From Clostridiales bacterium (GTDB lineage: Bacteria > Bacillota > Clostridia > Saccharofermentanales > UBA5734): a DNA stretch of 13,503 nt. Position 1 is the stretch's first letter. Each line of letters begins with the position of its first letter. Positions 6,197 through 12,447 of this stretch are shown piece by piece. The stretch covers positions 1-13,503 of the forward strand of contig SLMY01000243.1 in the NCBI GenBank assembly GCA_007133255.1. The letters run 5' to 3'. Position numbers and translations under genes: made by a program. Under the pieces are notes generated by a model. It made no database searches. It saw nothing but the letters and a program-made list of their open reading frames with translations, and was not told the DNA's origin.

Positions 6197-8233
6197 ATGG
6201 AAAAAACAATCGGATGGGATCAGATCACATTAGATAACGCGCAGATCATCAGCCGTGATGATCAGGAAATCATACTTGAATCAGCCCGTGATGGGGGTGG
6301 CTTTACTTTCTCTTGTGAGGGTTTTTCCGCCTATAATTATCTGGTATGCGATATGGAACTTCTGGAATCGCACTCCCAGCCATTTTATCTTTATTTTTGG
6401 AAAACTGAAGTAAACAAAGCGAAACCCGACAACCAGAATCCATTTGATTTCAGGGTTTTGTCGGGCATCCAGCCTTATCTGCCTGTAACCTGGAGCTTTG
6501 ATTTTAAGCTGCTCGACAGTCAGAGTCTGTTTCCATATCGAACTCCGGGACGTCAGAAAATGGTGATCGCCGGAAAACGTTCTTCGATTAAGGAGATGAA
6601 AACAGTCTCATTTCAAATAAAAGAAAGTTACCATCCTGTACGGATGAAACTCAAGCATCTGCGCCTGACAACTGAAACACCGGCCTATCAGACACCCCCT
6701 GTTAAACTGATGGATGAGATGGGACAGTATATGCCTAAGACCTGGCCGGGAAAACAGACATCTATTCAAGAAATGATTCAAAACATCAAGTCTATGGCAG
6801 ATGCTTCCGAAGCATATGATAACCGTTTCGCGCAGGACAACTGGTCAGGCTGGGGCGGCTGGAAAGATAAAAAACTGACAGAGGGCAGCGGTTATTTTGC
6901 CACCTTCCACGATGGCAGGCGTTTCTGGCTCACAGATCCCGACGGCTATGCTTTCTTTTCTATTGGTCCTGATTGTATTGGCGGAGACCGTAATACCCGG
7001 ACTGATGTGATGGAGCATGTACTAAGCTGGATACCAGATGATCATGAATTCCCTGAAGCGATAACTACCAATGATCAGATGAGTCAAGGTCAAAGCTATA
7101 AACTGATCGACTACCCCATGATTAACTTGATCCGGACCTTTGGTGACCAGTGGAAAGAGAAGTGGCAGAAAATGACAGCGAACCGGCTGCGCGGCTGGGG
7201 CTTTAACACGGTTGGCAACTGGACTGAACTTGATTTTTGCAAACAGTCCAGGCTGCCCTATGTTATCCCGCTGGATCGCTTTAAAAAATTCCCCGGTACC
7301 TCCAGGACTATTTTCCGCGATTTTCCAGACGTGTTCGACCCAGCTTATAAACAGCAGGCAGCATTATTTGCCGATGGCCTGAAGCAATTTATTGACGATC
7401 CTTACCTGATTGGTTATTTTCTGTGTAATGAACCTAACTGGGCCTTTGAGGAAGGTCTGAATCTGGGCGCTGAACTGCTGGCGCAGGATGAACCGCTGGT
7501 ATCAAAAAAGAACCTGATCGTGTTTTTGCAGGAGCGGTACCAGCAGATTGAAGCGCTTAACCAGGCATGGCAAACGGCTTTCACTTCTTTTGATGATCTT
7601 CTGCAGCCGCAAAAACAACCAGTAAAATCAGAAAGCCCGCAGGAAACGGACTTACTCGACTTCATGGAGATCATGATTCGCGAATATGTAACCGTCCCAT
7701 CGGCTGCCTGCAAGGCGGTTGATCCTAATCACCTGAACCTGGGAATGCGCTGGAGCTGGATACACAATCCGCGGCAAGTCGCCGGCTGGGAAAACTATGA
7801 TGTTTTTTCTATCAACTGCTACAGCTTCGATCCGCGTCCGGCAGTTGACAGCGTGGTGAAAGCGGGTGTTAACCTGCCGGTGATCATCGGCGAGTTCCAC
7901 CATGGCGCGCTCGATGGCGCGACTTCGGCTACTGGTATCCGCGGGGTGAAGACGCAGGCAGAACGCGGCCGGGCTTATCGCTACTATGTTGAACAAGGCG
8001 CTTCACACCCGAACCTTGTCGGCTGCCATTATTTTGATTATAACGATCAGTCGGCAATCGGACGGTTTGATGGTGAGAACTATAACATAGGCTTTGTTGA
8101 TGCCTGCCAGCAGCCTTATCAGGAGATGGTTGACGCGGCGCTGGCAACCGCGGCAGTGCTTTATCCTGTAGCAGACGGAAAGCAAAAAGCGTTTGATGAT
8201 TTGCCCGAAGAAATTCCATCAATTTTCTATTGA
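6197..8233 (+). CDS. Agarase-like glycoside hydrolase (GH50-like, clan GH-A), cytoplasmic
   Basis: This 678-residue enzyme resembles beta-agarases and related clan GH-A hydrolases. Residues of about 1-165 look like an N-terminal beta-sandwich, and the catalytic barrel follows. Agarase-like marks are FWLTDPDGYAFFSIGPDC (243-260), RGWGFNTVGNW (332-342), GYFLCNEPNW (406-415) and VIIGEFHHGALDG (562-574), then GCHYFDYNDQSAIGRFDGEN (609-628). By analogy, N411-E412 is the acid/base pair and E566 the nucleophile, so catalysis looks intact. No signal peptide or membrane segment is seen, unlike typical secreted agarases; it should act on imported oligosaccharides. The start follows AAAGGA 8-9 nt upstream, and the ThuA-like gene ends 15 nt before. 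Substrate prediction is uncertain: an exo-acting beta-galactosidase-like activity on agar-type or other galactosides is plausible, but a different beta-linked sugar is possible. Assignment to GH50 proper versus a related unclassified family needs a profile search. Confidence 0.85.
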   Translation: MEKTIGWDQITLDNAQIISRDDQEIILESARDGGGFTFSCEGFSAYNYLVCDMELLESHSQPFYLYFWKTEVNKAKPDNQNPFDFRVLSGIQPYLPVTWSFDFKLLDSQSLFPYRTPGRQKMVIAGKRSSIKEMKTVSFQIKESYHPVRMKLKHLRLTTETPAYQTPPVKLMDEMGQYMPKTWPGKQTSIQEMIQNIKSMADASEAYDNRFAQDNWSGWGGWKDKKLTEGSGYFATFHDGRRFWLTDPDGYAFFSIGPDCIGGDRNTRTDVMEHVLSWIPDDHEFPEAITTNDQMSQGQSYKLIDYPMINLIRTFGDQWKEKWQKMTANRLRGWGFNTVGNWTELDFCKQSRLPYVIPLDRFKKFPGTSRTIFRDFPDVFDPAYKQQAALFADGLKQFIDDPYLIGYFLCNEPNWAFEEGLNLGAELLAQDEPLVSKKNLIVFLQERYQQIEALNQAWQTAFTSFDDLLQPQKQPVKSESPQETDLLDFMEIMIREYVTVPSAACKAVDPNHLNLGMRWSWIHNPRQVAGWENYDVFSINCYSFDPRPAVDSVVKAGVNLPVIIGEFHHGALDGATSATGIRGVKTQAERGRAYRYYVEQGASHPNLVGCHYFDYNDQSAIGRFDGENYNIGFVDACQQPYQEMVDAALATAAVLYPVADGKQKAFDDLPEEIPSIFY

Positions 8234-8483
8234 TTGCGCTTAACCTATAATAGAAAAATCAGAATAACATAATCGAAATAAATACAAGAATGTCAGCAAA
8301 AAAGCTAGATGAATAGACAGAACAACAATATAAACATAAAAAGACCTGGCTCCTTTAATTTTCAGGAGCCAGGCATTTTTATCTAGGTCATCAGATTGTT
8401 CATTGTCTGGTTGATGTCAGGAAAAGAAACGCTTCATTTCTGAAACAGTCTTATCTCCTTTGAAGATTTTCATTAGACAATTA
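8234..8483. other. Convergent intergenic region
   Basis: This 250-bp stretch between the hydrolase and the binding-protein gene is A+T-rich and holds the terminator hairpin. A TATAAT at 8246-8251 has no matching -35. A minus-strand ATG at 8473 would give only an 18-residue peptide without a well-placed ribosome binding site. I see no gene in it. Confidence 0.5.
8340..8380. terminator. Bidirectional intrinsic terminator
   Basis: CCTGGCTCCT (8345-8354) and AGGAGCCAGG (8364-8373) form a perfect 10-bp stem with a 9-nt loop. It is followed on the plus strand by CATTTTT and on the minus strand by TCTTTTT, so it can end both the ThuA-like/hydrolase operon and the converging importer operon. Confidence 0.88.
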
Positions 8484-10115
8484 TTAATCAATCAAACCTT
8501 GTTCACGTGCTGCGTTCGTTACCGCTTCTACAGCGTCCTGCAGGCCGTTCGCGTTCCAGTTCGCGACCATTTCTTCATACAATGTTTGTGAGTCTTTACC
8601 GGAAGAGTCCATGATGAAACGGACCCAGTCATCACCATAGGTCAGACCGGCGATTTCCTGTTTCTCCGGAACATTGATCGCCTGTACGGCCCAGTCAACA
8701 TCTGGCGCCTGCCAGTTCGCGAGTCTGTGGTCAAGTTCTTCGGATGCCATATCACGGATACCCTGAGGAATCGCAGGATCAATATACTGCACCAGGTCAC
8801 CAGTCCAGGCTGCCAGATAGCTCATAGCGTACGTGAATGGATAAATCTCAGCGGTAGGCGTATGCAGTCCGGTTTCTTCATTAACGTCTGTCAGGAGATT
8901 AATCTCACCGTCATCCATTTCCCAGTCAGTTCCTTCTATACCCCACATCATGGTGCGCATGCCTTCATCACTATACAGCCAGTCATAAAGTTCAAGAATC
9001 CGTCCCATTTTATCGTCTTCTACATTCGCGTTGAAATAGCTTTCTGACCAGTAGGCCATTTCTGTAAATCTCGTGTACTCACCGTCCAGAGAAGGACCGC
9101 GCAAAATGGAGACGCTTTCAAAGAAATCTACATCCGGCTGCAAGGTTACCCACATATCCAGAACAGCTTTCAAGTGCTTTGAAGAAACCTGTCGTGCCAG
9201 TATACCTGCTTGTCCGGCAGCGAATTTTTCTAATGCATTATCGAGTGTGGCGAAGTCAGGATCCAGTCCGCCAGCCTGATACATTTCTTTTACAAATTCC
9301 ATCAGGCGCAGTGTCCGTTCTGATGTGATCGCCGGGCGGATGTAGCCATCGTCTTCCAGAACCCAGCGGCCATCTGTATATCCGAAGCCGGGCAAACCCT
9401 GGCTGGTCAGAATCCAGACTCCACTTGGCACGAGACCCACTGTATCGTTAGAGCCGCTGTTGTTGGGGTCTTGTGTGGCGAAAGCAACCGTAAGGTCAAT
9501 GTAATCCTGTTCGGTTACAGGATCGCTGATACCAAGATTTTCCATCCAGTCTTTTCTGACCAGAAGACCACGGTCCATGGCCCACCAGGATGAATCTTCA
9601 TAGGTTTGCCTGGGCAGGAAATAATTATTGCCATCGACCTGGAAGGCCAGGACTTCATCCTGCTGCATAATCTGATTAATAACCGGGTAGGCAGATAAGT
9701 CGTCAGGTAAAGCCCGTACAACGCCATCATTAATCCACTGGAAATAACGGCCCTGGCCAACATGAGCGATAGCTCCGATTATATCAGGAAGCTGGCCGGA
9801 AGCGGCCCATGTGTTGTACTTTTCATCCGCGTCTCCCCATCCCACATTAATCGATGTCAAGTTGATATCAAACATGTCACTGACCATGACAGCGATCTCG
9901 TCGGGATCACCGCCTGGAAACGAGTATTCAATGTCCCAGAGACTAACGGTAATATCAATGGTTTCACGATCACCATCACCATTACCATCGCCATTGTCTC
10001 CGCCTGCCGGAGCAGTTGTAGTTGTATCATCTGATGTCTGACAACCCGTCAGAATCAGCGCGAATACGAGCGAAAACACAAGGACTAACTGTAACCACTT
10101 GATTCTTACTTTCAT
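8484..10115 (-). CDS. Extracellular solute-binding lipoprotein of a CUT1-type sugar ABC importer
   Basis: This 543-residue protein is the substrate-binding component of a carbohydrate ABC importer, of the large LplA/YtcQ type (extracellular solute-binding protein family 1). It starts with a lipoprotein signal peptide: MKVRIK, a hydrophobic stretch (7-22) and the lipobox LTGC with lipidated Cys25. A flexible linker rich in Thr, Gly, Asp and Asn (about 29-50) tethers the binding domain to the membrane. The body is typical in length for proteins binding oligosaccharides. The start is fixed by CAGGAGGG a few bases upstream of the ATG. It is the last gene of the importer operon, separated from the YtcP-like permease by 127 bp containing a hairpin, and ends before the shared terminator. 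The ligand cannot be read from sequence; the facing agarase-like hydrolase suggests a matching oligosaccharide. Confidence 0.93.
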   Translation of the reverse strand: MKVRIKWLQLVLVFSLVFALILTGCQTSDDTTTTAPAGGDNGDGNGDGDRETIDITVSLWDIEYSFPGGDPDEIAVMVSDMFDINLTSINVGWGDADEKYNTWAASGQLPDIIGAIAHVGQGRYFQWINDGVVRALPDDLSAYPVINQIMQQDEVLAFQVDGNNYFLPRQTYEDSSWWAMDRGLLVRKDWMENLGISDPVTEQDYIDLTVAFATQDPNNSGSNDTVGLVPSGVWILTSQGLPGFGYTDGRWVLEDDGYIRPAITSERTLRLMEFVKEMYQAGGLDPDFATLDNALEKFAAGQAGILARQVSSKHLKAVLDMWVTLQPDVDFFESVSILRGPSLDGEYTRFTEMAYWSESYFNANVEDDKMGRILELYDWLYSDEGMRTMMWGIEGTDWEMDDGEINLLTDVNEETGLHTPTAEIYPFTYAMSYLAAWTGDLVQYIDPAIPQGIRDMASEELDHRLANWQAPDVDWAVQAINVPEKQEIAGLTYGDDWVRFIMDSSGKDSQTLYEEMVANWNANGLQDAVEAVTNAAREQGLID

Positions 10116-10242
10116 TTCAATTCCCTCCTGTTTTTTTATTCAACAACCATCTGATTGCTGTTCACAAATTATCGTCTGCATTGGTTCTCATTGGTGGCCT
10201 TTCCTCAATTTGTACTCGGCCACTTGAATGCAAACTTCTGAT
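10116..10242 (-). repeat. Intergenic hairpin and short direct repeat before the binding-protein gene
   Basis: GTGGCC (10194-10199) and GGCCAC (10218-10223) form a 6-bp inverted repeat with an 18-nt loop in the transcript between the permease and the binding-protein gene. Beside it, CATTGGT occurs at 10179-10185 and 10189-10195, exactly 10 bp apart. Such spacers often hold processing or stability elements giving more binding protein than permease, or an internal promoter; no convincing -35/-10 pair was found. Confidence 0.35.
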
Positions 10243-11178
10243 TCAGGCTTTAATAGCGCCCAGCATAATGCCTTTGGTGAAGTATTTTTGCAAGAATGGA
10301 TAAACAATCATAATCGGGATAGTGGTGATAGTAACCGTGGCCATCTGTAAAGAGCGGCTGTGCACCTGAATATTCGCGTCACGCATCGCGTTCATCATAT
10401 CGTTGCCAAGATCGATTGTCGCGTCAACAACCATACGGCGCAAAATCAGCTGCAGGGGAAGCTTAGAGGAGTCCTGGATGAAAAGCATGGCCAGCCACCA
10501 TTCATTCCAGCGGTCAACCGCGTAAAATAAAGCGATTGTCGCGATAATGGGAGCCGCGACCGGTACAATAATCTGAAACATAATCCGGATATCGTTGGCA
10601 CCGTCAATTTTGGCTGATTCTTCCAGAGACTCAGGAATGCTCAGAAAATAGTTGCGCATCAGAATCAGATAGAAGGTATTGAGCATCGGCGGCGCGATCA
10701 TCGCCCAGACGCTGTTAACCAGTCCAAGATTTCTGACAACCAGGTACCAGGGGATAAGTCCGGCACCAAAGAACATCGTAAAAATAATAAAGTAAAAAAT
10801 AGGCTTTCTGAAAGGCATATTTTTTCTGGAAAGCGTATAGGAGCCCAGTAGGGTGATCAGCATATTTAAAGATGTGCCGACAACCGTTACGAATAAGGAA
10901 ACAAGAGCCGCGTTCATGAAATTCGGATACAGAACAGCCATGCGATAGTTCTGGAAATCAAACGCCTTTGGATAAATGTAAAAGGAGGTGCGTACAATAT
11001 CTTGATACCGGGCAAAAGAAATCAGTACCATGTTGTAAAATGGTATGAAAACTGAAAGCGCCAGAATAGTCAGAAATGTGTAAATGAGGAAGTCCGCGAT
11101 CCGGTCGCCGACTGATTTTTTGATTTTACTGTCCGCGGTCACTTCGGTCAGATCGGTTTTTTTCAAGGTTGTGTCCAT
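10243..11178 (-). CDS. Carbohydrate ABC importer permease (YtcP/UgpE-type, CUT1)
   Basis: This 311-residue inner-membrane protein is one of two permease subunits of the importer. About six hydrophobic segments are visible, at about 30-55, 87-113, 126-147, 155-175, 205-228 and 279-298. The EAA loop that contacts the ATPase reads EESAKIDGANDIRIMFQIIVP (186-206), with the conserved Gly at 193, and the C-terminus TKGIMLGAIKA is typical of the YtcP/YesQ branch. The start follows GAGGAGG 7-8 nt upstream. The preceding LplB-like gene ends 11 bp before, so the ribosome binding site lies right at that stop codon and translation is probably coupled. It works with the LplB-like permease, the lipoprotein at 8484-10115 and an ATPase encoded elsewhere. 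Family assignment is firm, sugar unknown. Confidence 0.95.
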   Translation of the reverse strand: MDTTLKKTDLTEVTADSKIKKSVGDRIADFLIYTFLTILALSVFIPFYNMVLISFARYQDIVRTSFYIYPKAFDFQNYRMAVLYPNFMNAALVSLFVTVVGTSLNMLITLLGSYTLSRKNMPFRKPIFYFIIFTMFFGAGLIPWYLVVRNLGLVNSVWAMIAPPMLNTFYLILMRNYFLSIPESLEESAKIDGANDIRIMFQIIVPVAAPIIATIALFYAVDRWNEWWLAMLFIQDSSKLPLQLILRRMVVDATIDLGNDMMNAMRDANIQVHSRSLQMATVTITTIPIMIVYPFLQKYFTKGIMLGAIKA

Positions 11179-11189
11179 GATTTGCCTCC

Positions 11190-12167
11190 TCAGAACAGAT
11201 TATTTTCGCCAAGCTTTTTCGCGATCAGGTTCGCTGTGATCAGCATGCTGAAATTGATCACCGATTTGAACAGCCCGGACGCGGCAGCGAAGCTCTGGTT
11301 CATTGACTGCTGAAACGCGTATCGATAGATGTAAACATCGATCGTCTCAATGATATTACGATTGACGCCATTAACCAGATTGAAAATCTGATCAAAGCCC
11401 TGATTTAAAATATTGCCAACCTGTAAAATAAGCAAAATAACGGCAGTCGCTTTAATACAAGGCCAGGTGATATGGCGAATACATTGCCAGCGGTTAGCGC
11501 CGTCTACAATGGCCGCCTCGTAAAGTGTAGGGTCAACACCGGCAATGGCCGCCAGATAGATAATGGAGCCCCAGCCGACACCTTTCAGTAAGTTTGAGAT
11601 AACCAGCATCGCGTAATTAGCGAAGAAGGAATCGTTAGCCAGATAATTAAAAGCCTGGCGACCGAGAACTGTCGTCATGAAGCCATTGATAACACCGTTA
11701 ATCTGAAGCAGGTCTTTCATCAGACCAATGACAAGAATCCAGGACAGGAAATGAGGGAAGGTATAAACTGTCTGGAAGATGCGTTTAGCTTTTCGCCGAT
11801 GAACTTCGTTAAGCAAAATGGCCAGAAAAATCGGCATTGGGAATTCAAACGCCAGACGGATAAAGCTGATACTGACGGTGTTGCGCATACTGATCCAGAA
11901 ATCAGGCCGGCGCCACATCATCTGGAAGTAATGCATCCCCACCCAGTCCCATTCAACAAAAGGGCGGGTTAGATTATGCTGTTTAAAAGCCATCAGGATA
12001 CCGCCGGTTTGAACATTAAACATAGGCATGTAATTGAAAATAATATAATAAACAAGCACCGGCAGGGTCATAATAAGCAAATATTTGTTCTCGACACATT
12101 TCCGCCAAGTTCGTGACAGAGAATGCTTCTGTTTAAGGGCAGGTGCTATTGTTGACGTTTTTTGCAT
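11190..12167 (-). CDS. Carbohydrate ABC importer permease (LplB/YteP-type, CUT1)
   Basis: This is the other membrane subunit of the importer, 325 residues from the chosen start. Hydrophobic segments are seen at about 30-47, 98-119, 139-153, 183-208, 240-253 and 302-316. The EAA loop is YEAAIVDGANRWQCIRHITWP (216-236), with its conserved Gly at 223, and KYLLIMTLPVLVYYIIFNYMPM near the N-terminus (about 29-49) is characteristic of LplB-like permeases. I chose the ATG at 12167 because AAAGGAGG ends 6 nt before it. An in-frame ATG at 12263 would add 32 residues with no family resemblance that overlap the promoter region, and lacks a ribosome binding site. It is the first gene of the importer operon. 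Confidence 0.93.
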   Translation of the reverse strand: MQKTSTIAPALKQKHSLSRTWRKCVENKYLLIMTLPVLVYYIIFNYMPMFNVQTGGILMAFKQHNLTRPFVEWDWVGMHYFQMMWRRPDFWISMRNTVSISFIRLAFEFPMPIFLAILLNEVHRRKAKRIFQTVYTFPHFLSWILVIGLMKDLLQINGVINGFMTTVLGRQAFNYLANDSFFANYAMLVISNLLKGVGWGSIIYLAAIAGVDPTLYEAAIVDGANRWQCIRHITWPCIKATAVILLILQVGNILNQGFDQIFNLVNGVNRNIIETIDVYIYRYAFQQSMNQSFAAASGLFKSVINFSMLITANLIAKKLGENNLF

Positions 12168-12257
12168 GCATGGCCTCCTTTGATGTGCAGTTAAACCAAT
12201 CATTTCATGTAAAACATATAAATCAGTTTCATAAAAGCAGATAAAATAAGGTATTAT

Positions 12258-12272
12258 GTACAATTAGTGTAC
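12258..12272. promoter_or_regulatory. Inverted repeat GTACA-N5-TGTAC in the importer leader
   Basis: GTACA (12258-12262) and TGTAC (12268-12272) flank ATTAG. It lies between the predicted promoter and the first importer gene and could be an operator. A second dyad, CCATG-N12-CATGG, lies just upstream at about 12283-12304. No regulator can be named. Confidence 0.35.
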
Positions 12273-12314
12273 ACAATAAATCCATGACTAAATATAGCCA
12301 TGGTTTGCATTTTA

Positions 12315-12343
12315 TATATACTATATTGATATTTTATTCACAA
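12315..12343 (-). promoter_or_regulatory. Predicted promoter of the importer operon
   Basis: On the minus strand, TTGTGA (12343-12338) is followed after 17 bp by TATATA (12320-12315) in a very A+T-rich stretch. The expected start near 12308 gives a leader of about 140 nt before the LplB-like gene. The match is moderate, which suits an activator-dependent promoter. Confidence 0.45.
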
Positions 12344-12346
12344 AAT

Positions 12347-12379
12347 TGAGATTTTACGTCGCTTATCCCGGGAATCTCA
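12347..12379. repeat. Dyad TGAGATT / AATCTCA between regulator and importer
   Basis: TGAGATT (12347-12353) and AATCTCA (12373-12379) are perfect inverted repeats with a 19-nt loop that contains the 8-bp palindrome TCCCGGGA (12366-12373). It sits immediately upstream of the predicted -35, where an AraC-type activator would bind. It could instead act as a weak terminator for the regulator gene, since ATTTTG follows on the minus strand. Confidence 0.4.
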
Positions 12380-12447
12380 CGATTTTAGCTGCTGGAGAAC
12401 AATTTATAATCAGCTGAAGTTATTCATCGACAAAAAGAGATTTATGC

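Noticed and set aside
8246..8251. TATAAT after the hydrolase stop, possibly starting a small RNA ending at the 8345-8380 terminator
   Set aside because: No -35 at the proper distance, and the region is very A+T-rich, so a chance match is likely.
8417..8473. Small 18-codon frame on the minus strand after the binding-protein gene
   Set aside because: No ribosome binding site at a useful distance and no recognisable sequence.
12168..12263. 32-residue N-terminal extension of the LplB-like permease
   Set aside because: It lacks a ribosome binding site and overlaps the leader; AAAGGAGG precedes the ATG at 12167, where the family-like sequence begins.
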